NCBI GenBank assembly: GCA_051530055.1
Contig: CM121341.1
Coordinates: forward strand, 7,874,001-7,938,000
DNA length: 64,000 nt
Source of the DNA: Neoechinorhynchus agilis
Taxonomy: Eukaryota; Acanthocephala
Direction of reading: 5' to 3'
Each line of letters begins with the position of its first letter. The first letter of the stretch is position 1. The notes under the pieces were generated by a model. That model had not been told where the DNA came from, made no database searches, and worked only from the letters and a program-made list of their open reading frames with translations. Positions 9,517 through 21,589 of this stretch are shown here, one piece after another. The translations under genes and the position numbers were made by a program.

Positions 9517-12500
9517 TTATGGCATTTCACCTCCACCGTAAATCAAACAATCTTTTGAATTATCCGGGCACGAACATATCCGTTTCATGTAGATATCGGG
9601 GTTTGGTAAACACATCATCGACCCCGGACATCCGCCTTTATCCTTCGCACAAGCGTTTGTAACTATTTTTTGCTTTATTTCTTTGAGAAGCTTTAAGGGA
9701 TTATACCTGACGGACATGAAGAAAAAACGGTCGCTAGTCCATATGGAACATTGGGAAAGGGAGCTTTGTATACACGAGCCGTCGAATCATTTCCATGAGA
9801 TGGAATAACACCCACTATATTCCTAAAAGTACTCCTTCAATGAATGGCATCCGAAGCCCAAAAGCTATACCTTCTCCAATCAGTCCAGTATATATGAGAA
9901 TGACCTGTATTTAAGCGGGCCTTTTAGATTTATACTCGGTTCGATTTAATTTTTAACTACAACTTTACTAAAGGTTTTCGTGAGTGAAAAGGCAATGAGC
10001 TTAAAAACTGGCTCGTTTGTTTGCGCAGAAAGTTGAGATTCAAACTATAGAACTAATGCAGTCAAGTGCTCAAGAGCGTGACTATATTCGACTATTCTGT
10101 GTCGATCGTCAAGATCAGAATGGGCGAAGTGGGAACATTCCTGGACTACAAAAGCGTTCTAAGTACGTTTTACAGATCTTCGTTTGTAAGATTTCTCTCG
10201 TGAAATATCTATCTCATATTGGAGCCAAAGAACATAATGAATATTTCAGGTTTGCTAAAAGGTCCGCTTTATGTAGCGATTGAGAACATATAGCTGTCGT
10301 CATCACGGTATAGAGTCCGTCTATTGTTTCCATCAGATCTGACGCATTCAATCAATTTAGTTCCCGCGTCCACCCAACACAGCTCACCAAGTCTGTGATT
10401 GTAAGCAATGCCATTCGGCATTTTTATTCTACCTGAGACAATCACATGACGGTCCGTACCATCCATATTAGCTCGTTCAATTCTGGGGTTTCGACTGTCC
10501 AAATCAGTCCAAAATATAAATCCTTCTTCAGGATTAACAGCAATACTTCTCGGTTTTGAAATCCCCTGTGAAACTATGGTTTTCCGTTTACGGCCATTCA
10601 TCGAGCTTGCATATATTCTCTTTTCTTTAGAATCTACCCAAAAGATAAGACGTGAAATTGGGTCTACCGCAATTCCTTCCGGTTGACTAAGATCTAAGAA
10701 TTTAAACAACTCAATAATCAATTTTGTACCGTAAAAAGCTTACTTGAAATCGCGTATTTGTAATGGTCGTTTTGAAGGTTATACCATACAATAGAACGAG
10801 AATTAGCGTCGGTCATGTACAACTTCATTGTTCGACAATCAAATGATACACTGAGTGCTGCATGTATAGATCTTCAATTTTTTAAAGAAAAATTAAAGCA
10901 ACAAGCACCTTTGATCAATATTTTGTGATAATTCTCAGGTCTTACGATGGGCATCATAAAAGGTTGGTATTTTATGACATGTTCATTTTGATTAAGCACT
11001 AAAAAGACTTCTCGGTCCCCTATCGCTGCCGGATAGCATCTTTGTTTTATTAGTGGGCAAAAACAGTCAAAAAAGATTGTTATACCTTCGTCCATTGCCG
11101 ACGAAGCCGATTTTGCATCGACATATCTGCTCTCTGAAGTACTCGCTGTAGACGCATATCGCGTTCAAATCACAACCCATGTTATCCAACTCACAGGAAT
11201 CTAAATAAGAGCAGTTCGGTTTCTTGGAACCATGTTTATCTTTAAAAAAAGAATATTATGGAAAGGTTGCCCTCCTCTGATTCCTTTTCAGACAACCGAA
11301 GAAAAGCTTCCTGACGAAGACGCAAGGCGTCGAAAATTTGAAGCAATAAACAAATAAAACACCCATTTTCCGTTCGATAATAAATCTGGTTTAAAAAAAG
11401 GAGCTTTATTATGTACATGAAGCACAGAAGAGGCAATCTCGACTGAAAAGCTTTGGGGAATGATGAACCGACTAACTACACCGATCTCCTCTAAAGAGTC
11501 TTAGATGTTAGTGTATGGTTTGTGGCTGTACAAATCCCGAATACTGAACTTTTCAGATAACATTGATATCCATCTCCCACGTATCCAGCCCGACATCGAC
11601 ACATATGTCGTTGAAGAAGACTTTGATAGATACAATCGGCATTAGCGTGACAGTTGTTAAAGTCCATACAGCTCCTGACTGTACGAATTTGAGTCCAGAA
11701 AGTGATCGATTTCCGTATCGGACTAACCGTTGGGTACACAAAAGAAGCCGTCGCCAACGAACCCAGGATTGCATGTGCAAAACTGAGTGTACGCCTTTTT
11801 TGAGTCCGGAACGCACTTTGCGTTCGGTCCACATTGATTGTTTCTAACACAGTTCATCTTCTTGCACTTGTATCCATCGCCTATGAAACCTATCATAATT
11901 CACTTTAACGAGAATTTCTCATTTATAAAGAAAACCTTTTCGGCATTTACATGTATGCTTATGCATGTCCGTGTCAAAATAACAATCCGCATTTTCATCG
12001 CAGTTGTGGAACGCATTGCATTCCATTGGAGTGCATCTAAAATTCGATAAAATTAGTCTTAAAGAAAATAGAGTTTAACTCAAATTTCCATCAAAAAATC
12101 AGCTGAATCATACATTGGTGACTAAATGCTCTTCAGAACTTCAATGAGTTCTCGCCCATTCCAGAGATGTTACTAATCCCGTCGATTAATACTAAAATGG
12201 ATAACCACTCCTTTGGTTCAATCCCTTCGACATGCAAATGCGGTGCTGAGAAAAGAGCCAAAACGATACTAAGATCAATCGCCACTAGCGTTTTGGCAAC
12301 AACATTCCATTTCTCCTCGAGTCGATTAATTTAAGGAAATATGACGGGAAAAGACCGAACAGTTCGGAGGGGAACTATTTCCTTGGTACTTCACCTCCTC
12401 GAATACGATTGCTAAGACAAAAATTTCCCTTGTAGTTTCATGGGCCAGTGAAGTAGCGAAAAAAGGGAGAAATACAATTGCATCGATCCGTAGCTCAATA

Positions 12501-13538
12501 TTACCGCAGAATTTCTTTAACAAAGGTTGGAGCAGCTCACAATGTTTATCAGAGAATCAGCGATTCAGAAAGGGAGTGCTAGATCCTCGAGGCAGTGGAA
12601 GATAAAGATGTTTCGTCGTTCCGATGCGCTGTTATCAAATAAATTCAATTTTTATATTGTAGAAATTTGTCAGTATTACAATTCATTTATGTAGAAAGTT
12701 TCTCTTTTTTAAGACGTGCTACTGGTAAAATTTCAACTCACGTATCTCCATCGCCGACGAATCCATCCCTGCAAACACAATAAAATTCTGTTTCAGTTAA
12801 TTTCGTGCAGACAGCAAAACGACTGCATCTTTCTCCACTGGAACAACCTAAATTTGTTGGTCCCGGAAAGTGCGTATACGATTAAAAAAAGACTTACTGA
12901 TCATTCTATTCTTTGGCATACAACTATATTTGAGAATGCAATTGTTTCCAACGTTTCCGAACCTTGGATCATATTGAAGGTCGCACTCTCGGTGCAATCG
13001 TGTTGGCTGGCAAACTCCCTCCGGACAATAAATATCATTGCAAATTTCACCTTCGCCTATTATTGAGATATATTAACTATAAGAAAAGATACAAACTTTG
13101 TTCCATTGTATCACTGTAATCAACGATTCGGACATTATCGTTTGAATCGAAAATACTCAACAAAGAAGCTTCATGATCTGCGTCGTTCTCAAGACTACTT
13201 AAGCACCTTTCAACTCCATTGTCGTTATAATCACATTTTGTAGATTTGCGCGATAGCTCATCAGAAACTTCGGTGTCCCCGGCCGATGAATAGTCGTAGT
13301 CAGTTTCGATGAAGTTCTTGTCAAACTTCAAAAGTTTTTTATGTCGAAGAGAAAAAATGGGGCTGCTGTAAATGTAGTTCACAGTTATATCCCCATCAAA
13401 ACTCTTCTCGTATTCTCTCATAATGCCTTTATCAACTGTTTGCCGCCGCGATCGACTTGGTCCACAAATAGCCGAACTATCTATTGAGAATTGTACAAAC
13501 GAAATGAGAACGTAAAGAGATTGGTAAGCAAATTTCAT
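9517..13538 (-). CDS. Secreted EGF-repeat / YWTD beta-propeller protein (nidogen- or LDLR-like)
   Basis: Exons read on the minus strand: 13538-13097, 13056-12898, 12847-12742, 12036-11936, 11889-11728, 11678-11545, 11222-11086, 11039-10909, 10857-10744, 10693-10307, 9904-9871, 9822-9707 and 9662-9517. All phases agree; about 720 residues. It opens with a signal peptide (MKFAYQSLYVLISFVQFSI...) and an acidic region, then about five EGF modules, most with the GFVGDG turn. A six-bladed propeller follows, with YWTD-type motifs (LIFWVDSKEK, FIFWTDLDSR, LCWVDAGTK, IYWTDWRR), and a last EGF-like Cys cluster (NACAKDKGGC). EGF followed by propeller is the layout of nidogen and LDLR relatives. The NIDO and G2F barrel of true nidogen were not seen, so a basement-membrane role is only inferred. 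The 10307/9904 junction drops the expected blade segment (DDSYMFSIA); see findings. Confidence 0.9.
10029..10283 (+). other. Possible small nested gene, antisense in an intron
   Basis: An open frame lies opposite the 402-nt intron of the EGF/propeller gene. It could be two exons: after acceptor tttgtttgcgcag (to 10028) through about 10161, donor gtacgt, acceptor atatttcag and a short final exon to 10283. The joined peptide ends ...RSKFAKRSALCSD. No start codon is visible in the first exon and no family is recognised. It may be chance. Confidence 0.2.
12160..12615. repeat. Dispersed duplicated segment, copy A (inside an intron)
   Basis: This lies in the 705-nt intron 12037-12741 of the EGF/propeller gene. 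It is an inverted, diverged copy of 58790-59135: shared words include ctgctccaacctttgttaaa (there) against tttaacaaaggttggagcag (here), and atcgattaatt...ctcgaggagaaatgg. In both copies one frame stays open over SWASEVAKKGRNTIASIRSS and NFFNKGWSSSQCLSENQ. It is either a transposable element or a spread gene fragment; no family recognised. Confidence 0.65.
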
Positions 13539-13742
13539 TAATAAAGTCAAAAACCCGGGTTTTAGTGGTGCAAATGTGAAAAATAGGAGCAAACTGTTTG
13601 TAGATTTTTGTTTCTTTAAAGAGGTAATAAAATCGTGAAAAAGTTAAAGTTACATTTCGAGATAAAAGTAATCCATGCCGAAAGTTTTGTATTCTAAAGA
13701 ATGTTCAATTACTAAAGAAGAGCTAACTAGGCTAGATGAAAG

Positions 13743-14999
13743 TCAAATTGGATCGTTGTTTCTCGACATATTGGAACACTGACCATTTATTTTCCTGCTC
13801 TGATGTTCTCCGCCTAACCAGACGATTCTATCCACGGTCCAACCGATATCAAAATTCCTAAAATCACTCACATTAGACGCATTCCTTTCTGTTCGTAATC
13901 GATAACCTGCTAATAGAGACGGTGCGACTATCAAGGGACTGCAGTCGTCTTCCATTTCTATCGCTGAAATCAATCCAACCGCTGTTACACCTAAGACTGG
14001 TTGTATTGGTTAGACATTCCGGATCAATACAGGGTTCTCGGATCATAAGATGCGTCTCTCTGGGTTCCAGAACAATATGATATTCGTAGTCATCTACCTA
14101 TGACAAAAGAAATTCTATCAATTAAACTTCAAGTTAATCATGCCTCTCCAATCGATACGTCGTCTAATTTTCGGCTTGTAAATTTGACTTTTACAGTTTC
14201 GACCGGCTCACCAATACTCACTTCGTCCCTAGTTAGACGAGGAATTTTATAAATATATACTTTATCCAGAGTTCTCTACCTTTTTATATGAATGAGTTCG
14301 CTTAGATTAATAAGAGGATCGCATTTGAGAAGTACAAGGCTTATTACTTCACATCCTTGCAATTCCTGATATCCTGAGTTACAATTGGAGAGTAGAATAT
14401 GGCCATGTCGATCAATCTTAAGTTCAAAGATAAGTACGACTGAAATATTCAAAAGATCGGATAGCCGGCAAAGTCATTTTTAGTGCAAAAATATCTTTTT
14501 TTCCATAAATCCATTGCGAATTCAGCGGTTTGTCGCGATTTAAATTACTGAATTAAATTGAGCGGTCTATTCTAATCGTCCTCAAGAACATGAGGATTTT
14601 TCAAGTGTTAAATTTATTAATATCTAAAGCTTTTAATATGTTGCAATGTAGTACCCGATTTTTTAACTTTGATAAATTTGAAATAAAATTTCAGAGTAAC
14701 TAATCGTCGGATTCAAAATTTAATCGTAAAACATAAATAAGCGACCTCGAAATCTTATGGATCAATAAGAGAACGAATGTTTCTCTCGAAAATATTACTA
14801 AAATATGGCAATGACCGGACGAATTTTCTACTAATGAAAAAGTACTAACCATTAGGTTTGTATAAGCCACTTTATCAACATAAACACTTGCGGTTAACTG
14901 TATCGGTGAACTGGCGGAGTGTTGCCTTGTATTAATTAAAATTGTGGTCGTTAAAATATGAAATAAAAAAATTGTATCGATTGTGATTGCCATTCTCAT
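13743..14999 (-). CDS. Secreted protein of unknown family
   Basis: Five exons with consistent phases: 14999-14846, 14439-14280, 14228-14159, 14097-13907 and 13857-13743, giving about 229 residues. Residues 1-25 look like a signal peptide (MRMAITIDTIFLFHILTTTI...). The mature part holds several cysteines (SNCNSGYQELQGC, LLKCDP, EPCIDPEC, LRCNSGW, INGQCSNM) and N-glycosylation sites (NTTS, NMS), and no further membrane segment. I do not recognise a domain; a jelly-roll or C2-type fold is imaginable from the alternating strands, without evidence. The first donor (gtactt) is less certain than the others. It ends 205 bp upstream of the next minus-strand gene. Confidence 0.6.
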
Positions 15000-17174
15000 T
15001 TTAATGTTTAAAAATTGATTTCGAATAGTTGTAGTAACGACATCTGAGGAAACAATGTGGATAACAGTAGCTTGGACGAGTACCTAAGACTAAAGAACGT
15101 TCAATGATTTTCGTTTAAAGGTGCCACGTTTGGTGTGCATTAAATTGCTATTTCTTAATTTTACCTTTAAAAAGTACATTTTTCGACTTCATTGGAAATG
15201 CTTTGCGGTATTGAATTTCATTTTAAAAACAACACTGAGCAAACCGTGAGAGATTTTTTCAGTGTGATTTATTTCGCCTGATTTCCAGCTGAGATTAGCT
15301 ACATAAAAAATAAAGAAGTTTTGATAATACAGCGTTTAATTTCAACTGAGAACGAATGAGAGTGGAGCTGGTTTTTTTCTGTTTAAATTGAAATGAAACT
15401 GTTTTTATTGTGTGTGTTTGTGTGTGTGTGTTCGTTGTTACACTAAAACCCAAACGACAAAGTAGGAATTTCGTTGTTTTTTTTCGGAATAATTAAAACT
15501 GTTCGTCTTGAAAGGTATTAATGGCGATTAAATCAGGCTTTGATTTTTTTTAAAAAAAATTAGATTGCCTATGAGCTAGGAGGAAGGCAAATAGATCTCA
15601 AATAAACCCTAAGAAAGCAAAGGCAATAGCGCATCCATTTGGGTTATGATGTGGATGCAATTCACGAGCATATCAGCCACTGCGTACGTTCTATGTTTGC
15701 ATATTCTCCACATGCAGCTGCCAGTGCAATCAAATATGCTAACAGCAATGGTATTCACACATCCTTTATCACCAATGCCGATATTGATCAATAGGGCGAT
15801 CTTCGGCCAAGTGATTTTGAGTTCTTTATCTGGCTCATCTGTTTCAAAGACCTCCGTCTTTTACCTGTATGACATTTATTTTTCGGAACAATTACCACAT
15901 TCAATTTCACTTTTCTCATTCAAACGATACGAACAATGAAGAGAATCGCGACTTCGTAGAATGGACTGAACAAGCTCGTCTCTCTCTTTCACAGACTATC
16001 ACTTACCGGATTTCTGATCTACGTTTCAAAAATATTCTTTTCCTTATTCACGCCAGTCTTTCAACATCTCTGAAGATCACTCCTTGAGCAAAAGGGCCCG
16101 ATGCGATTACCTTAAACTGACGATTCGGGATAATCTAGGTCTGTATATATTTCCTTCTGTCAGGGAAAGTGTTTCAGTAAAGAGTACGCAACCTAATTAC
16201 CTTCAAGAAATTCTCGAATATGGCTTATCTAAATCGAAGGTTTTTAATATGAAATTTCGTCGTGTACGGAAATAATGAACGGTCGAAGATTAAGACATTA
16301 GATTATATTTTCTGTGGATTTTAAGAATCATAACAGCCAATCAACATTCACTACCTCAATAATAGACTTCAAGAACGACCACAACTTCATTGCCAATAAG
16401 TATTCTATTATTAGCGTGCTAAAATTCGAAGATTTCCGCTCATAGCGATCTTCGCAATTCCATGTGACTGCCAAACGCGCCAACGAATAACATTATTTTC
16501 ACATTTAGTATGAATAACGATCGATGAAGAAGATTATCAATAAGCAAAGCGGGCAATTATGTGTTTATGTCTATTCTGGGAAACAGTTGTGGATAATATA
16601 TTTAAGACATGTGACAAAAAGAAAAATTGATGGTGTTATTAAATAAATATTTAGTTTCCATTTTAGCTCGATTATCAAGATCGAATGTATTATTAATCCG
16701 CGTATTGAATCCCTTTGAGCTTTTGCCGAAGAAATCATTGCGTTTGTCCATTTCGAGAAAATAATGCCAAATAGCCACGATATACTCACATCAGCATTCC
16801 TCCTTTATAACATTCCTTTGACAATGCTTGTTGAGCACTAATGATTATAGAGGCGTAGAAACTCCATCCATTCCGATAACCCGAAGCTTTTCTTTACTAG
16901 TCCTAGTTGCTTGCATTCCCATATCCACAGCACTTTTATTGCGCTGAATGCTATCCTTAGAAGTTCCTCTTAGAACGTAAAACTTTTAGTGACTATTAAT
17001 TGTACGATTGGCGAAGTTGAAATTCTTGTCTTTATGAATCGTTAAGCTTTGCAAGTCCTTACTTTGGTTGTTAAAATGCCATTTCAATTTTACAAAAAAT
17101 GAATTGAACTCTGCAAAACGAAAAACCAAATAAGATTGGCATAAACCTTAGAAAGCTAATTTAAACAGAATGTT

Positions 17175-17395
17175 TGAAGATTGAACTGTTCATCGTGGTT
17201 GTTTCCTGATGGCACGAAGAAATTAAAATGATTTTTTCGGCACACAATCTTGTACGCCTTTTGATCAATGTTGTTAAAGTGTTTTATTCGCATTTGAATG
17301 ATAAACGCGTAAAAGATTGTGCCGAAATATCAGATTTTAAAATAAAATCATCATTTTAATTTCTTGGCCATAAAACAATTAATGTAAAGTCTCGC
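17175..17395. repeat. Inverted-repeat element (foldback)
   Basis: The left arm (ggcacgaagaaattaaaatg, cggcacacaatcttgtacgc) pairs with the right arm (gcgtaaaagattgtgccgaa, catcattttaatttcttggc). A central part ends in a cattt/aaatg mirror. The same termini, further apart, occur at 20390-20810. Confidence 0.75.
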
Positions 17396-17934
17396 GGACG
17401 AACGTCGAAATCGTAGTCGTTAGTCTTAAATACATTTTAAACAGTAGTCGCATTCTGGTTTATTCACTTCAAAAAGTCTTTATCAACTCTGATTCTTCGT
17501 ATTTTCTGTTTTAGTTTTATTTCGCTTATATTTTTTCAATGAATTTGCTGTTCGTGATCGAACAGTCAGAAAAGACTATTTAATCCATTTATCTCTGTGG
17601 CTTTGTTTATACCACTTGTATCCATATAAAGAATACATACAAAGAGCTCATTTGCGATTGCATCAACCAGTTAAAAAGAAAACGATTTTATTTGATACAG
17701 ACAATAACAACAATTTATTCGTCCAGGAACGATGTGATTAATACAGTACTTAAAATCCTGCTTGAAAATGGTGGCTATTTATCTTCTATTGTAGAAAATA
17801 AACATCATAAGTCGAAAAGTCAGTTAAAATGTAACTCTTAAACGAATAGCTAAAAACTTTAGATGTATTCGCGATCGACTCAGATAATAAATGATTTTAC
17901 TAACAGAAAAATTAACAATTTTTTTCATCATTGA

Positions 17935-18175
17935 CAGAGAAAATCCTTCGGGTAAGTCAAAGTTTATAATTTTGGTGACAATACTCCCGGTCATAACCTA
18001 TATTTGATTTATTGGAGATATTTCGCGAGGAGGTAACCTCGCCTCATCAGTCATTGTTAAGGTGTTTTATTCGATGAAGCGAGATTACCTCCTCGCGAAA
18101 TATTTCCAATAAATCAAACAGGTTATGACCGGGAGTATATTCACCAAAATTAACTAAAATTTTTATATCATACAC
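17935..18175. repeat. Long hairpin MITE
   Basis: Arms of about 100 nt: ttggtgacaatactcccggt, cataacctatatttgattta and atttcgcgaggaggtaacct on the left, returning in reverse complement on the right from attacctcctcgcgaaat to ccgggagtatattcaccaaa. The apex carries tcatcagtcattgtt. A close relative lies at 48735-48960, so this is one family (about 220-240 bp). Confidence 0.85.
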
Positions 18176-18336
18176 AAAAAAAGGGGGGAACGTCTATTGC
18201 GGAATTCTTTAAACTCCAATAAAAATTAGGATTATACACATCACTCTTTGTTCTCAACTAGCATTTATTCTTAACGACAATTGATTATCGTTCACTCTTT
18301 AAAGTGCGATTTATATAACTGTCCTCGAAATGTGGT

Positions 18337-19208
18337 CTATGAAGTAAGGAATATTTCAAGAATGCTTCCTTCTTTTCGCCATTCCACATTTGAGTAACTC
18401 GAATCCACAAAAAGTGCTTTATAATATCGCAAGAATTTTTTCATCCCACCGGAATCCGTTTCGCTAGATCGTTTAACAGCACTCAGTGTCAATAACTTAC
18501 AGTTACGATATGGAGTGGACTCTAGTCGTACATCAATGTTTTCCAATGGAAACTCAACCATATCAAAACTGAATTTTGCTTGTTTGTAGCACTGTTCCGT
18601 GTTTGGCAACAAGTAGTTGTTTTTGTGGCCGAATTGATACTCGATTGGATAAGGTGGAGCAGCTTCAAGGACAAGATATTTTTGATTAGTCAAATAAGCG
18701 TGCACTTGCTTTAAATCTACATTGATTGTGAGATTTTGCCTTTCTTTAAAGGTGAAGTTAAAAGATAAAATCGCACAGAATCCTTACCACGAGGAAGATG
18801 GATTGTTCGTCGGTGTGAAATCTTTAAGAAATCTTTTGCACTTTCTCGTGAGCCAAATTTATTGTGCTTCGCTTTAACTTTAAGACGATCATTACCGGTA
18901 GCTTTTATCTCAATATCGCTGGGTTCAAACCCACTCATTGCAAGGACACATTTGTAAGGGTTTGGAGCATATGCGTCTCTTTTAGGGATTTTCCTCTTTA
19001 ATCTCCATTGAGGGAATCGACAACTAGGCATTTTTATAGGAATAGTACTTTTAGTTGCAATTGGCGATGAAGTGAAATCACTACATCCAAGTTGTTCGAA
19101 TCGTTTGCTGATCTCACTGATGTTATCCATAAGCTCTGTCATCGCACTTGTCGAGCTCCCGTAATCACAATGTTTTCCAAATGCATGATCCGGTGGAGTA
19201 ATCTTCAT
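18337..19208 (-). CDS. Small heat-shock protein with two alpha-crystallin domains
   Basis: Two exons, 19208-18788 and 18716-18337, joined across a 71-nt intron (gtaagg...tgtag) in phase 1, give about 266 residues. The first alpha-crystallin domain covers about residues 85-160: YKCVLAMSGFEPSDIEIKA, RLKVKAKHNKFGSR, RTIHLPRDLKQVHAYLTN, then YLVLEAAPP. The second is weaker, about residues 180-265: FSFDMVEFPLENIDVRLES, LLTLSAVKRSS, YYKALFVDSSYSN, SILEIFL. Two such domains in one chain are characteristic of flatworm small heat-shock proteins such as schistosome p40 and tapeworm p36. It is predicted to be a cytosolic ATP-independent holdase. No signal peptide. The start at 19208 is the first ATG of the frame. 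Confidence 0.85.
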
Positions 19209-20389
19209 CGAGAAACGCTTGGTTTACAAGGAAGGTCGTGTAAACAGAGATAAGCAAAAAAACGATAATATCTAAGGTCGATGTGTTGGTCCGTGATGAT
19301 CGATGGAAAAAAACCACAATTTTGCGCTATGGTTCTAAAAAAGCGTCGAAATATCGATGGCTTTTAGCGAAACCAAACGAGCTCTACACTGGTAGTTGTT
19401 GCATAATATGAATTGCGAAGACGAGTTGAATTGCTATAGTAATTTTAGACTTTAAAAGAACGAGTGCTTTAAGTTTGTAGTACTGCAGAAGTTACACTTG
19501 CTCTTAATGTATTCGAATTGTGCATTTTGAAGCTTTTTAATAACGATCATCAATTTAAAAAAATGATTAGGGATTTTTGTCGTTTTGCTTTAAAGCAAAC
19601 CTCTCGCAACATATTTTATCTTACATATTTTGGTAGAATATCTCATCAAAAGATCAGTTATTTCCGCAGATAGCTCAACAGAGACTTTATCACGCAAACC
19701 GGTTATAAGCATTATCGACTTTTGTCTCTTCTTGCCCTTGACTTCTGAATTTTAAGACTTTTCAAGCTTCAATGCGATGATGAATGTGTACAAATATGTG
19801 GCGGTGGGGAAAAATTATATCGAACAATGACTTTAATTGAAATATTTCGTTCAATCACACTGCTGATTTTTCAGTCAATTATCTAAAAAGGAATTTGGCA
19901 AGGTATCCTCAACTTTAGGGATCACTCAAAAGTATTGGCTCCTCTTTTGGGAAAAGCTTCCAAGCGATGTCGAACGCAAAACTCATGAGTCCGTAACGTG
20001 TCCAACAGCGAACGAAGAGCATCTAAAACGGGAAACCAACACAAATTCAAAATATAACGACGAATTCTTAGCTTTTCCAAAAAATAAAGTACCTTCTGAG
20101 ATCTTGATCTGCTGCATTGTCGCCATTTTAATATGAGCGATTGACTGTTGACTAAATTATCTTCACCTACTTAAAGATTACTCGTTATTGTCGATGAGAA
20201 TTGCTTTGCTGAAGGTGGCAACGAAAATTCTTGAATTTTAGATTCCAGCGCCTTATTATGTGACTGTGAGATTTTAAATTCGTCTGATTTTCTCCGGGTG
20301 TCATTTGATTTGCTTTAGGTTTTTCCAGTAATTTGATTAGCGTAAGTTCCAAATCATCAACAAAACCACCTTCAAAGATTGAATTGTTC
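19209..20389. other. Intergenic, with half of a hairpin element
   Basis: At about 19798-19886 there is a single-arm copy (gtggcggtggggaaaaatta, tttaattgaaatatttcgtt, gatttttcagtcaatt) of the hairpin at 45515-45680. Nothing else recognised. Confidence 0.45.
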
Positions 20390-20810
20390 ATATTGTGGTT
20401 GTTTTATGGCATAGAAATATCAAAATCACAGATGCAAACAATCATTACATTTGCTTTTTGTTCACAAATTCATTCTTTTCGTTCAATTCTTCAACTGTCG
20501 TCATGATTGTTCGGTAGCTTCCTTGATGGCCGCGTTGGATCGCCGCACTGATTCGCTCCATCAGGAAGCTACTGCCATTGGCATATTTCAGCATCTTTCC
20601 CAGTCGGGAAAGGAGATAATCGGCTTCTTTTCCGAGGCATCTCAGCGTTTCCACCGCAAAGTTAACAAAGCAAAGGACTCAGCTGGGAAAACAGCTTTAT
20701 AACTTTCAATTTGATCTCGAAACAATTTACAACCTTCATAAACGCGTACGAGATTATGTGCCGAAATCAATCGGATTTTAAAATCATTTTAATTTTTCTA
20801 CGCCAAAAAA
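20390..20810. mobile_element. Inverted-repeat element with internal insert
   Basis: The ends resemble those of 17175-17395: ttgtggttgttttatggcat near 20395 and aaatcattttaatttttcta near 20783-20802, with gcgtacgagattatgtgccg between. The internal 20451-20702 stretch keeps frames open on both strands (for example LMAALDRRTDSLHQEATAIG on plus) and contains its own small inverted pair (agcttccttgatgg / ccatcaggaagct). No protein family recognised. Confidence 0.5.
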
Positions 20811-21159
20811 GCATCTTCACATGTTCAATTTCTCCGAATGTCATTTTTTTGTGTTGCGAGCTCTTAGAGAACAATTTATTTTTCGAAGTCTTACAATTTA
20901 TTTGGACATCAATTTCAACAATCATTTTCGGTCAAACTTTCGCAACCGAATCGATGTCCTGTACTTATTGGCATTCAGATTTAATATTAGGAAATGCATT
21001 CGAGTAATCTGATTAGCAATTACGGCTATCTTTCTACATTGTTAAGTCTTAGTTTCTCAATGGAGTGAGCGTTGATTACAATTCATCTTCTGACGATCGA
21101 TGATTAAATCTTCACCTATTTAATTATAAAGAAATTCTTCATTAAAGCTTCAGATTCAA

Positions 21160-21270
21160 TTAGCGATCTTTGATTCAGAAATAGATTTATCCTGAAAATT
21201 TTCGGCCTTTTCGTGGGCCTTACGATAAATCTATCGCTGAATCAAAAATCGCTAATTGAAACTATTTAAT
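21160..21270. repeat. Short hairpin element
   Basis: Left arm tcaattagcgatctttgatt, cagaaatagatttatc; right arm gataaatctatcgctgaatc, aaaaatcgctaattgaa. Loop about cctgaaaattttcggccttt to gggccttac. A larger relative with the same ends is at 45185-45400. Confidence 0.8.
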
Positions 21271-21589
21271 TCGGGGTTCCGAGAACCTCATATTCTTCAG
21301 ACCTTCATTTAATATTCTCGGAAATCAACGAGGGTAAAGAACAACATCTTTCTTGACCAAATTTGTAAATATTAGCACACAAGATTTATGAGTTTATTTG
21401 AGGCAAATCTGAGAAATTCGGCACTACACACACTTCTTATATAGCTTGTCCTCAAAAATCAAACTTCATCGGATCGTCTTACATCCTCCATCACACTATC
21501 CATCTTTTTTCGACCTTCCCCGTTTCCTCATTCCCTTGGTCTCAGTAAGTCCGGCGTTCGTTATCCAATCGTCTTCCGCTCATTGCTCG

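Larger units (their letters stand above)
15000..18336. other. Long gene-poor stretch
   Basis: A short (gt)n run lies at about 15411-15432. Three short open frames on the plus strand (15646-15939, 15869-16087, 16084-16275) have no recognisable domain, no clear splice joins and partly lack ATG starts; I do not call them genes. Two hairpin elements (17175-17395 and 17935-18175) are listed separately. Nothing else supported. Confidence 0.4.

Noticed and set aside
15646-16275. Chain of three plus-strand ORFs
   Set aside because: No start codons in place, no consistent splice joins and no recognisable domain.
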